Source: Nansenia antarctica (Eukaryota > Chordata > Actinopteri > Argentiniformes > Microstomatidae). From it: a DNA stretch of 64,000 nucleotides. Below are positions 11,715-23,100 of this stretch, in pieces; positions within the stretch are counted from its first letter, which is position 1; each line of letters starts with the position of its first letter. The stretch lies in contig OZ022346.1 of assembly GCA_963989245.1 (NCBI GenBank), positions 59,340,584 to 59,404,583 on the forward strand, written 5' to 3'. The notes below the pieces were generated by a model. The model saw nothing but the letters and a program-made list of their open reading frames with translations, was not told the DNA's origin and searched no databases. The position numbers were made by a program, and so were the translations under genes.

Positions 11715-11925
11715 AGTCGTCTATCTGTACAGTATAGTATAGTGGATAGTGTACATAGCCTTTATTTATGTAAACCAGCTCGTTCCCTTCTTGTGTTTTT
11801 TTTTTTTTAAGTTTTTTTTTTTCTTCTTTCCTAACACCAGGGGAGCCACCCCTCCTAAATTTCGTTGTTTGGTACCTGTACTGTAGCAATGACAATAAAG
11901 ACCATTCATTCATTCATTTTCAAGG
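11715..11925 (+). repeat. LINE (L2/CR1-like) 3' tail
   Basis: It ends 'gacaataaagaccattcatt' with a CATT tail and matches the 3' end of the LINE at 28148-32384. It is a 5'-truncated insertion with no coding sequence. Confidence 0.75.
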
Positions 11926-12261
11926 TCAGAGTTTTTCAGCGCACCTGATGGCACTTGACCTGCTTGTTGTCATGACGACACCTCTATTACAGCTACTCCT
12001 CCCACCTGAGCGCAGGTGGTTTCACCTGTTACTGTATCTCCGACACAAGGTGCCAATAAACCTGCTTTTGGAATTACGTCTGTTTTGTGCCGGGTGAAAA
12101 TAGAGCCCTAACTCTAGCCTTAAAAATAGCACTCACATTTCAGACACATCCCCTTGCACCACCATCTGCAGTTTTTTAGCCTGTTAAAATATAGCCCTAT
12201 GTGTGTTAAATCCCTGTTTTTAGACACTTTTCAAGCAGGCCTGGTGAGTAATTTGATCTGA

Positions 12262-12420
12262 TTAGATTTATTAGGATCCCCATTAGCTGATGAAAAGCAT
12301 CACCTTCCTGGGGTCCACACAGAACATATAACATATAACAAAGAAGAAAAACATCAACATACATAACAACAAATAACAGAAATAAAAACAAATGAAAAGG
12401 CAGCAATGCTCACAGCCTCA
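12262..12420 (-). repeat. LINE tail fragment ('ggatccccattagctg' family)
   Basis: It shares 'aggatccccattagct...ggggtccacat' with the repeat at 19615-19670. Orientation is inferred from the minus-strand RT-like remnant at 25800-26260 that belongs to the same family. Confidence 0.5.
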
Positions 12421-12629
12421 GTTTTTGGTGAGCATCACAAATACTCTCCTTGTTTCACCCAACAACATTAGATTACTTAGCAAAAGCACTTCATCTAAAA
12501 GCACCGTATCAAAAGCACCTTACCTAACCTTATCCCTAGAATAGTGTTGAATGAAAAAGTCCAGTTCCTTCATATTCAAGTCTTGGGGTGAGCGTAAAGG
12601 GACATTTTAGACTCAGAAAACATGGAGGC

Positions 12630-12791
<162 letters not shown>

Positions 12792-13198
12792 AAACGGTCA
12801 AACCAGGATCAACACACACATTTGATGGCTCCATAGTTCTCGTTAAGAGTGGTTACTTTTCCCAAGCCTCATTCCTCAGTTTATTATTTTAAAAACATTG
12901 AGGGCCTTGCATTGTATCTGTCCCTAACAGCACTGTCAGTGAATGAGTGACATCCATTGAGAATGGAAGCTGTAGATTTCAGTTGGTGTTCAGAGAAGTG
13001 CATAAAGCAGGTGGATGAGATCAACCATCTCTCTATCCCTACGTGCTCTTTTGATGCACGGGTTTTCATCTCATAAAACAAAACAACAACTCCAATTGTA
13101 AAAGCCTGAATTTTAAAACTGCAAAAGTACTGGACCTCACAAACAAAGGTCTTTATTTAAACCATAATAGTATACATCACCGCTGGCCATAGGATAGA

Positions 13199-13645
13199 GT
13201 GAGTTACATGCCATAGCCAAACATGTTAGTTTGTTAACTATGAAATGAGTTACATGCCATAGCCAAACATGTTAGTTTGTTAACTATGAAGTGAGTTATA
13301 TGCCATAGCCAAACATGTTAGTTTGTTAACTATGAAGTGAGTTACATGCCATAGCCAAACATGTTAGTTTGTTAACTATGAAGTGAGTTACATGCCATAG
13401 CCAAACATGTTAGTTTGTTAACTATGAAGTGAGTTACATGCCATAGCCAAACATGTTAGTTTGTTAACTATGAAGTGAGTTACATGCAATAGCCAAACGT
13501 GTTAGTTTGTTAACTATGAAGTGAGTTACATGCCATAGCCAAACGTGTTAGTCCACACAGTCCAGTAGGTGGCGGTAATGCACCTTAAGCTGGTTGCCAA
13601 CCGCCAATCAAATACAAAGAAGAAGAAGAAGAAGAAGAAGAAGAA
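13199..13645 (+). mobile_element. Retroelement-like unit with 46-bp 5' monomers, 14-bp TSD
   Basis: The direct repeat ggccataggataga at 13185-13198 and 13646-13659 brackets this block. It consists of seven full copies and one partial copy of a 46-bp monomer (13199-13552), then a segment containing 'ccagtaggtggcggtaatgc' with 'ggttgccaaccgcc', ending in (GAA)n. A TSD of this length, a simple 3' tail and variable 5' monomers are the signature of target-primed retrotransposition. There is no coding sequence, so it is non-autonomous. Confidence 0.65.
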
Positions 13646-13659
13646 GGCCATAGGATAGA

Positions 13660-13800
13660 CGTCAGCTATTCCCGCGAGACCAGGGAACGGGATGTGAAAC
13701 TAAAATGGTGGATCAATAAACGCACACAGTGCTGAGACTGAAGACAACACGAGTGATTTATTAAGTTTATAACTGTGCCAGAGGGCAAACATTACAACAT
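13660..13800 (-). repeat. LTR-like fragment, family shared with 19085
   Basis: 'ctattcccgcga...' and 'cacgagtgatt' through 'gagggca(a/g)acattaca' also occur at 19085-19215 with many substitutions. No coding sequence was found between or beside the two. They may be diverged solo LTRs. The orientation is a guess. Confidence 0.4.
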
Positions 13801-14199
13801 GTTCACTTATTACACAAAGACTGGGAAAGCGACACTAGCTTGAACAACAACGGAGGCGCCGACCTGGCGGTAGGAGTTGGAGTGATTGATGAATGAAGCA
13901 GAGAGCTGCTAGATACAATGGTCAGTAGAGAGCTGCGTTAGTGATACACGATCATTATTACATACTTATTCATTACAATCAAATACAATCATGTTCATAG
14001 ATGTGGCTTTGTTTGGCTAGTTAACCAGCCAACTCTGTAACATTACCCTAGTGAATTACTCATGACATGACGTTAGGCCTACTAGTTCCCTCTCGTCCGC
14101 ATTTCAGACAGCAAATGTTACCAGCCCTTTATAAACAAGCACAAACACTTTCCACCACTTATCCATGGCACTTTTTTTTGTTCAGTAAAAGATTGCATT

Positions 14200-14250
14200 T
14201 CATGTTCGAAAGGCGCTATATAAATAAAGCTTTACTTACTTACTTACTTT
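14200..14250 (+). repeat. LINE/SINE 3' tail with (CTTA)n
   Basis: 'aaggcgctatataaataaag' followed by CTTACTTACTTA is the common 3' end of fish L2-type elements. Confidence 0.6.
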
Positions 14251-14817
14251 TACACTGCTGTACTGAAAAGGTACTGAACCGTGACTTCAAAACCACAAAC
14301 TGAAATGTGTCTGTACCGTTACACCCCTATATATTTTAAATGTAACAATACAAACTTGATCTATTCAAATCTGTAATCTCTTACCTTTCATTCGCCTATT
14401 TTCATTTCGTCTGCACTCTTATCCTGTGGCCTGTAAATGGTATTTGAAAATCATGGCATGATCAGCCTATTTGCTGTGTTGTCAACACAGAAAAAGCTAA
14501 ACTTTTGGTTTTCCCTTGAAAAAGAGGGGGCCACATATTAAGGAGCTGTAATTCCTAGACCCTTCCTCCAATCTGGATAGGAATACCCTCAAATTAAAGA
14601 GGGTATTTAGTCTGCACTTTAAGGCCATATTCATTCTATAACTGTAACTTGAATATGTTTTGGTAAACAGCTAAAATGTCCAAAATGCATATATATATAT
14701 ATGGACCTACATATAGCTTGGCTACTGTTTTCCACTTCTGGTAAAAAAATAACATAAAATATGTTTTGATTAAATTTCTTCTCTCTTGTTTTAATATTTT
14801 GATCATCTTTATTCATA

Positions 14818-14997
14818 GGATTCCTTGCACTGTGAACTCCCCATCTGGGCAATGATGGATGCTTCTGCTTGTTCTGGTCATGACGACATGCGCCAGTGCT
14901 ACGTCCAGTGTGGGAAGAAACTAAACATGGCGGATATTGTGAAAATACGGCAGCGAATTAGAAAAGGAGGACAACACCATTGTGGTACAACTGATCA
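14818..14997 (+). other. Possible 5' exon of the zinc-finger gene
   Basis: A GC-richer stretch ends with a good donor (ATCA|GTAAGT at 14998). An ATG at 14934 opens MADIVKIRQRIRKGG. It lies about 0.9 kb upstream of the zinc-finger coding exon. It could be a 5' UTR or alternative first exon; only transcript data would tell. Confidence 0.3.
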
Positions 14998-15049
14998 GTA
15001 AGTCATACACATGCTGTGAATCCTGTCCACAAGTAGCCTATTGTGTTCA

Positions 15050-15335
15050 CAGGGTTCGACAGTAACGCTTGTCCGGAGCAAGTTAAAAAATCGCCGGTTT
15101 TGTTGCTGGTCCTGGATATTTTTAACTGTGTGCAGGAAGAACAACAGACGGCATAATAATAATATCTTCATTCCACGATCATCTAGTCTGGTCTGGCGCC
15201 TGCGCCGTCTGTTGTTCTTCCTGCACACAGGTAAAAATATCCAGGATCCAGCAGCGTTGTCGGGCTCGCGCAAACAAATCCGGCGAATTTTTTACTTACT
15301 CCGGGCAAGCGGGCAAGCGTTACTGTCTAACCCTG
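15050..15335. mobile_element. Palindromic hAT-like MITE, 5-bp TSD
   Basis: GTTCA at 15045-15049 and 15336-15340 flanks a 286-bp near-palindrome that starts CAGGGTTCGACAGTAACGC and ends GCGTTACTGTCTAACCCTG. Both arms contain 'gcaggaagaacaacagacgg' in inverse orientation. A 5-bp duplication fits the hAT5 type. Confidence 0.75.
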
Positions 15336-15890
15336 GTTCAATAATTCACCATAGGGTGCCAGGTGTACAGTATGCTAATGGTGGTCATTGAATTGATATG
15401 ATGAATTATACTGCCAGGTGCATAACTATAATCTTAGCCAAGTCATTGTATTAGCTCAGTACATTTCAGCAGCAGCTAAACAGTTGGTAATTAAAGGGCA
15501 GAACTATAAGCACATGTAATAGATGAATGTCATGTATGATAACGCAGCAAGCTTGCTTGAAAGGGAGCTGCCAGTCAAGCGTGCAAAGTCCACGCCCATA
15601 CAGCCCTCTGTCTGACCAGGAAGTTGAGCCTAACTAGAAGATTATTGTCATTTTTTCTTGTGTAAAGTATTGGACACAAAATACAATTGGAACCGTTTAA
15701 TGTCTATTTTCCAGACCCTTTAATTACAAAGAAATGCAATCAGTAATCCATAGATTATTGCATTTGCAGGACATGTCCTGTCAGTCTAGATGGGCTTTCA
15801 GTGAACTGGTTGGCTGTCATTTATAATTGACTCTGCACTGTTTGTGCCTCCATTGTTTCTAGCTGCAGGTCCTCTTCAGCTCATGTAACC

Positions 15891-17232
15891 ATGTATGAAC
15901 CAGAGTCCACAGAGTCCCCCGGATCTGGCTGTGGTTCTCCAGCCCTGAAAATCACACAGTGGGGTCCAGAGATGGTGGCAGTGAAGCTGGAGGAAGAAGA
16001 TGTAGAGGAGAATAGAGTGATGGTGAAAGAAGAAGTGGAGGAGAAGAGAGTGATGGTAAAAGAAGAAGATGGAGGAGAAGAAATGAGGGAGGAGGGAGTG
16101 ATGGTGAAACAAGAGGTCGAAGTAGAAGTGGAGATTGAAGACACGGATGGTAAGTCTTTGTTGTATAGTGGTGAGGGTCATTGCACTGCTGTTTTCGGAC
16201 AAATGTTTCCTTAAATTCAGCTTCGGCCAAGAAATTTCAATTGGGTGCATCCCTAATTTAAATGACACAGTTCTATCAAGGATGGAATATTACAGTTTTC
16301 CATTACAGGTATCCTAACACTCTGAACACTTCATGTTCCCACAGTGTGTGCAGACTCCAGAGATGTGGTGTTACTTCTGGCACTGCTGAGTCTATGGAAG
16401 CAGCACTTGTTCTCATGTTGTTTCTAATCCTGTATATGTTCCTATTCTTACAGGAGAGAGCTCCAACCCAGACTCAGACATGGAGCCCAGCTCCACCGCA
16501 TCAGGAAGCCATAAACAACACAGACGGAGGAGGAGGAGCTCAAGACAGAAGAATCACCACTGTTTAGATTGCAGTGAGAGTTTCATTTGTCCAACTCACC
16601 TTAAATCACAACCACAGACTCAAGGAGGACAGAAGACTCACTCTTGTCTTCAGTGTGGAAAGAGATTTGGTTATATGAGCAACCTAAAGACACACCAGAG
16701 AATACACACAGGAGAGAAACCATTCTGCTGCTCCCAGTGTGGGAAGGGTTTCAGTGTGGCAGGAAACCTAAAGACACACCAGAGAATACACACAGGAGAG
16801 AAGCCATTCTGCTGCTCCCAGTGTGGGCAGAGTTTCAGTAAGGCAGGAAACCTAAAGAGTCACCAGAGAACACACACAGGAGAGAAGCCATTCTACTGCT
16901 CCCAGTGTGGGCAGAGTTTCAGTCATGCAGGATCCCTAAAGAGACACCAGAGAATACACACAGGAGAGAAGCCGTTCTGCTGCTCCCAGTGTGGGCAGAG
17001 TTTCATTGAGGCAGGACAACTAAAGACACACCAGAGAATACACACAGGAGAGAAGCCATTCTGCTGCTCCCAGTGTGGGAAGGGTTTCAGTCAGGCAGGA
17101 CACCTAAAGAGTCACCAGAGAACACACACAGGAGAGAAGCCATTCTGCTGCTCCCAGTGTGGGAAGGGTTTCAGTCAGGCAGGACACCTAAAGAAACACC
17201 AGAGAACACACACAGGAGAGAAGCCGTTCTGA
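15891..17232 (+). CDS. C2H2 zinc-finger protein, two coding exons
   Basis: Likely a nuclear DNA-binding transcription regulator. Exon 15891-16149 starts at MYEPESTESPGSG and encodes an acidic, repetitive segment built on VMVKEE units. The donor is G|GTAAGT at 16150. The acceptor CAG|GA at 16453 joins in phase to exon 16454-17232. The second exon has one degenerate finger, then seven canonical fingers joined by HTGEKPF linkers; fingers share the frame CSQCG(K/Q)...F with variable contact residues. The reading frame stops right after a TGEKPF linker at 17230-17232, just where an eighth finger should begin, so the array may have lost its end. AATAAA lies near 17398. The fingers are very alike, as in young tandem expansions. 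Confidence 0.85.
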
Positions 17233-17239
17233 TACGCCT

Positions 17240-18480
17240 GGACGTACTCCAACACTATTCCTCCCCCCACATTTGTTAGATTGGCCTCTAGCCTGTGTGT
17301 ACGGATTGACATTGACAACAATGCAGATTTTTTTATTTTTTATGTGTGTTTTTAATTATTCTGAAAGTTTAAATGTTTTAGAGCCCCCTCAATATAACAA
17401 TAAACAGTTTTAGGATCCTTAAATACTTTTTGTCAGCGAACTAAGCTTGTTTTCATGACGTGATTCACAACACTCGTCTGCTCTAACACGTTCTGAGCTT
17501 TGTACTCGGGTGAGTGTTGTCATGGTGATACATGTCTTGTTCATGTTTAGGGACTGTGTGATCAACTAGTTATGTGTAGTTATGTGTTTTTAGCATGTTC
17601 ATGTTCTGTCAGCATGTTGTGATGTGCTGAACATGCAGAGCAGCTGTTGTTGTTAGCTAGCTAGCGAGATGGAGCACAGTCTGAAACTAATGTGTTTGTT
17701 TGTTTTGGTTCAGGGCGAGTTGAATTGAGGTGCCCCAACATTTAAATAAATCTTCTTCAACTATTTTCAACTGCTTTCAGTGTATGACATCATTTGAGAG
17801 CTTACAATCTACACTTTAATAATCCCCCCCCCCCAAAAAAGGAAAGATGACCGTGCCGACTTGGTCCACCTTTCACCAGCCGCTGTCACTCACATTTGTA
17901 TAAAATGGGGCCAGTGATGAGTCATTGATGCATTATTTCATAAGGGAACATTTCAACCTCATGACTCACAATAATAGAGCTGCACAGTGTGGGAATAATA
18001 TTAGATAGAGATTGAGTCAATTATTTATCACAATTTCCCCTTTCAACAGAATACAAAACAAAACACAACTTTCATAAATAAATACATAGAGCATGGAGAA
18101 ATTAACATTTGATATTCATCACACTTCTGAAATGATCCTTCAAAATACAGACCTCTCTCTTTCTAGGCTGATTGTGTAAAAAGAAATGATATATGAACTG
18201 GGTGTTGGAAGTTTAACAGTGTTCTGGGTACATTCTGAATGTAAGTTGTTATTCATGATGACTTTGTGTTATTGTAATAAAGGCCTCAGTTGAGACTCCT
18301 TGTGATGTCATCAGATATCGATATTACCATCCTCGTTCTAGCTATGCTCTAACATGTTTAATTTTTCTAGATCATTTTAGAGATTTTGATCATCATCTAC
18401 AGTGACTCATTCACTAGTAAGCTGTCATGTATTGAGGCTGGACGACACCGACAAGAGAAGCAATGGGAGACCACAACAAC
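17240..18480. other. Intergenic stretch without recognised gene
   Basis: This is AT-rich DNA with a C10 run near 17824. 'catcatttgagagcttacaatct' at 17787-17810 also occurs at 48668-48690, which marks an interspersed repeat. No supported coding sequence. Confidence 0.5.
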
Positions 18481-18492
18481 ACAGATTCATCA

Positions 18493-18530
18493 ATCTATCT
18501 ATCTCTCTCTCTCTCTACATATCTATCTAA

Positions 18531-18588
<58 letters not shown>

Positions 18589-18620
18589 CTCTCTCTCTCT
18601 CTCTACATATCTATCTAACG

Positions 18621-18657
<37 letters not shown>

Positions 18658-18752
18658 TTATTGTAACTATCTATATCTACCTATCTATCTACCTATGTAT
18701 CTACTGTATGTATCTATCTATATCTACCTACCTATCTATCTAACTATCTATT
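18493..18752. repeat. TCTA/TCTG/TC compound microsatellite
   Basis: Long runs of TATC, TGTC and TC are interspersed. The block from 'ctctacatatctatctaac' through the TGTC run occurs twice. Confidence 0.95.
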
Positions 18753-18856
18753 AGCTTTTGAAGACAGTGAAAGTGGCAATTAAAAAAAAAAAAAAGTGTT
18801 AATTTTCTCAAATTGTTTATTTCCATTAATGTATTCTTTCCAACTTAAGTAAAATG

Positions 18857-19000
18857 TATATGTTACGGTATATGTGGGGAAACTAGGGTTAGGGTTAGGT
18901 GCTAGGGTGACTTGGTACATGCTGGCATGTCTAACCCTAACCGTAGCACCCTAGCACCTAACCCTAACCCTAGATTTCCCACATGAACCGTAACATATAT
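18857..19000. mobile_element. Palindromic MITE with internal TTAGGG units
   Basis: Arms TATATGTTACGG and CCGTAACATATA enclose inverted blocks 'ctagggttagggttaggtgc' and their inverse. A second copy of the family is at 49279-49474. Confidence 0.75.
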
Positions 19001-19084
19001 TCATGCTTTGTCACAGGTCGGACCATGACCGTCGATGCCATTCAATGACTTTTTATTGAATCAAAACATCTAATAATTCTACAG

Positions 19085-19215
19085 AAGTCTATTCCCGCGA
19101 CACGAAGGAACGAGAGGGACAACTCAGACGGTGGAAACGAACAGAGTGCTGAAGCGAAGACCTCACGAGTGATTATTACGTTTATAGCTGTGTCGGAGGG
19201 CAGACATTACACCTT
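19085..19215 (-). repeat. LTR-like fragment, family shared with 13660
   Basis: Diverged copy of the segment at 13660-13800. No associated coding region. Confidence 0.4.
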
Positions 19216-19860
19216 AAATCTGCTACAATTCTCCCTGGTCGTGAGGAAGTTGAGCAGGTCGATCATAACAACTTTATAAACGTGGAGATCGGTGAATGTT
19301 ACATGAGCGCAGGTAAGGAAACATGAGCATCTCTGTAATGCAGCTGTTTCATTCACCTGAAATGTCCGTGATGCTCTAAGTTACGTAGGAAGTGTTTCAG
19401 AAATCTCATTCTTAATTAATTGACGATATCATTTGTCATCATATCATATTGTTTATATTCATATTTTATAAAAAAAAAAAAGTGAAGGTCTTGAAGATAC
19501 AGATGACAGACTCGCATACAAGTTCACACACATGAATATGTATAGTTTTCAGAGACAAAGAACTGGGATTCGTACACGCTCAATTGCATAAGCATCTTGT
19601 TTATTTAGTTTATTTATTGGAAGGATCCCCATTAGCTATGCCCATAGGCATGAGCTACTTTTAGTGGGGTCCACATTTAAAACATACATTACAAATAACA
19701 TTTAACATGTAAAACATACTTAAATTACAAATATAAAACATTAAAATATATCATACATCATACAATTTTACATTTGGCATAATATAAAACACTTATATAT
19801 CTAATTGGAGTCCACATTTAAAACATACATTACAAGTAACATTTAACATATAAAACATAC

Positions 19861-20079
19861 TGTAACGTCCCAACTTGGACAGTGGTGGAATAACAACAGA
19901 TAGCTTCTCTCATTTAACTGATCCTTTAATTGTTTAACTTGCATACCAACTTTCTCAATTCACCGGAGTTCTTCCTCTCTCCACGGTCTCAACACAACAA
20001 CAACACGCATGCGCCCACCTCCACCAATCACAGGGGTGCATTGGCACACATGACACAACACAGTAACAGGGTTGCTACA
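19861..20079 (-). repeat. Gypsy 3' LTR
   Basis: 219 bp, TG...CA boundaries on the plus strand, no difference seen from the 5' LTR. Confidence 0.95.
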
Positions 20080-20114
20080 CTGCTCCCCCCTTACAAAGGC
20101 CCTCGCCCCGAGGG

Positions 20115-23100
20115 CTAAACAAAGTCTCTGAGGTGACCCGGTGCCCGCCTCAGTCTCGGAGGTCGTTGTCCTGGTAGTGACACAGGCGGCTCCGCCCGTT
20201 GAGTGGGACTACCCTGCTGCATGGCAGGGACTTGGGGTGGTGAATAGGGGAAATGGGGGGTATCAATGGGGGGGGTATCAATGGGGGACATAGGCAGTGA
20301 ATCTGGGGAATTTGGTTCAGGGGTACTGGGGCTCCTGCCCACTGCTGTTCTAAGGCCCGTTCTCCTTGGCCTGTGCGTGTCATTAGTGTCCCTGTCTCTC
20401 CGGGAGGGTGTCGGTGGCTCAGGATGCTGAGTGGGAAGAGAGTCCCCTCTGTATGGGGCTAACCTGTCTCTGTGAAGTACCACCCGTCTTCCCCTGGGTG
20501 GTAGCTGGACCCTGTACACTACCTCCCCCACCCTCTCCAGTACCTTACAGGGCCCCACCCAGTGACAGTCCAACTTAGGGCATCGGCCCCTCTTTCTCCG
20601 TGGACTATACACCCACACCAGGTCCCCAGCCTGGAAGTGCTTTCCTTTGGCCCTCACGTCATAATTCCTCCTCTGTCTCATACCCGCTTTTTCCAGCTGA
20701 TTGCGAGCAAAGCTGTGAGCTGACTCCATCCTGTCTTGGAGTCTTCTGGCGTACTCCCGCCCCGGGGGAACAGTCGGAGTGTCCGGGGATTTGCCAAAAG
20801 CCATCTCTGCCGGCGTCCGTAGTTCTCTCCCCAACATGAGCAGGGCAGGTGTGCAGGAGGTGGAGTCCTGCACAGCAGATCTGTAGGCCATGAGGACGAG
20901 GGGAATATGCATGTCCCAGTCACGCTGGTGTTCTGCGGTGAGGATGGCGAGCTGCTGTGCTAAGGTCCTATTGAACCTTTCCACGAGTCCATCGCTCTGG
21001 GGATGTAAGGGTGTGGTCCGGGTCTTGTGCATGCCCAGACGCTCACACATAGCAGCGAACACCCGCGACTCGAAGTTCCTCCCTTGATCGCTGTGGATGG
21101 TCTCTGCTGCTCCAAACCTGGCAAACATGCCCTCTACTAGAACATCTGCCACAGTCTCTGCCTCTTGGTTGGGCAACGCGTATGCCTCTGGCCATTTTGT
21201 AAAATAGTCCATGGCCACCAGGACAAAACGATTGCCCTTGTCCGTGCGGGGAAAGGGGCCCATGACATCCACTGCTACTCTCTCCATGGGAGCGCCCACC
21301 GCCAGCTGCTGGAGCAGCGCGTGGGACTGATCCGGAGGACCCTTGTGCGCAGCACAGAGGTCACAGCGGCGACAAAAGTCTTCGACATCCCTTTGGAACT
21401 GCCCCCAGTAAAACCCTTGACGGAGGCGACGAAGGGTCTTGGAGACTCCAAAATGTCCAGCCCCTGTGGTTCCATGAGAGGTTCGGAACACGGCCTCTCT
21501 CAGCGCTCGGGGGACCACCACCTGCCACTTGCTCTCTCCTGTAGCTGGCTCTTTCCAGGCTCTTTGCAGCACCCCCTCACTCACACGCAGGGTCTCAAAC
21601 TTTGCATACAGTCCCTTAGTTGCAGGTGAGCTCCCTGCTACCTCAGGCCACGGTGGTTTCTGTCCAGACTCCACCCACTGCAGCACCGGTTGTAAATCGG
21701 TATCCTGCTCCTGCTGTGCTCTCCACTCCGCTGAGCCGATAACCTGCATCTCTCTGCAGACCGGCTCACTCCCCTCGTGCATGGGACATATCCCCTCCTC
21801 TTCCCGGAGCTCTCTCTCACGTGCCTCTCTGCGCTCGCAGTAGCGACACCCGGCTGGCGCACAGGGGCGTCGGGACAGAGCATCGGCATTGGCGTGGCGA
21901 GCGCCGGCCCTGTACACCACTGTGACGTCGTAGGACGCCAGCTGTTCCAGCCAGCGGGCGATCTGCCCCTCCGGTTCCTTGAAGGACATCAACCACTGGA
22001 GAGCTGAGTGGTCGGTCCTGACAGTGAAGGGCAGGCCACAGAGGTAATACCTGAAGTGGCTTATTGCCATCACAATGGCCAGAAGCTCTCTACGCGTGAC
22101 GCAGTAGCGGCGCTCTGCCTTGTTGAACGTTTTGCTGAAATACGCCACAACTCTCTCCCCCTCCGGCCCCACCTGACTCAGCACCGCACCTGTGCCAACG
22201 TCGCTGGCGTCCGTGTCCAGGACAAATGGCAGGTTGGGGTTCGGGGGAGTGAGAGTGGGGGACTCTGTCAACGCCTTCTTGAGAGAGTTGAAGGCCTGTT
22301 CACACTCCGGCGTCCAGATGAAATCCCTGTCCTTCTGCTGCAGGCGATACAAGGGGGCGGCTAGGCAGGAGAAGCCTCGCACAAACCTTCTGTAGTATGA
22401 GGCCAAACCCAGAAAGCTTTTTAGCTCTCGCTGGGTAGTGGGGGTGGGCCAGTCTTGTACTGCATGCACCTTCTCATCCGTTGTGCTGATGCCTTCTGCC
22501 CCCAGCTTGTGCCCCAAAAACTCCACTTCTCTCTTCATGAAGCAACATTTGTCAGGATGGAGCTTCAGACCCGCCGCTGCTATCCTCTGCAATATCTGCC
22601 TCAGGGTCCCCAAGGTCGCCTGGAAGGAGCTCCCATGAGCCAGAATGTCATCCAGGTAGACCAGGCATTCTTGGCGGGGGATGCCAAGCAGCACCTCTTC
22701 CATCAGCCTTTCGAACGTGGCAGGGGCATTGCATAGGCCAAAGCTGAGGACACGGAACTGCCACAACCCCCTGCCCGTACAGAAGGCGGTCTTCGGCCTG
22801 GCCTCGGGGCTAAGGGGCACCTGCCAGTAGCCACTGCGCAGGTCTAGTGAGGAGAACCAGGATGAGCCGGACACCAAGTCCAGTGACTCGTCGATGCGGG
22901 GCAGTGGATACGAGTCTTTCCTGGTCACGCTGTTCAGCGGTCTGTAATCCACACAGAATCTCATTTTCTGGCTCTTTTTTTTGTTGACCATTACAACCCC
23001 CGAAGCCCAGGGACTGTCAGAGGGTTCAATGATGCCTGCCCTCAGCATCTCCTCAATCGCACTGTCGGCAGCCGCCTGATATGCCATGGGAAGACGGCGG

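Noticed and set aside
13199..13552. Regular 46-bp repeats resembling a CRISPR array
   Set aside because: There are no spacers; the units are directly abutting in a vertebrate genome, so this is a tandem monomer array.
15041..15391. 116-codon plus-strand frame
   Set aside because: It lies within the palindromic MITE at 15050-15335.
18386..18754. 122-codon plus-strand frame rich in Tyr, Leu and Ser
   Set aside because: It reads through the TCTA/TCTG microsatellite and has no domain or splice support.
18857..19000. TTAGGG repeats as a telomere or interstitial fusion site
   Set aside because: Units are few and arranged as inverse arms of a palindromic element that recurs at 49279.
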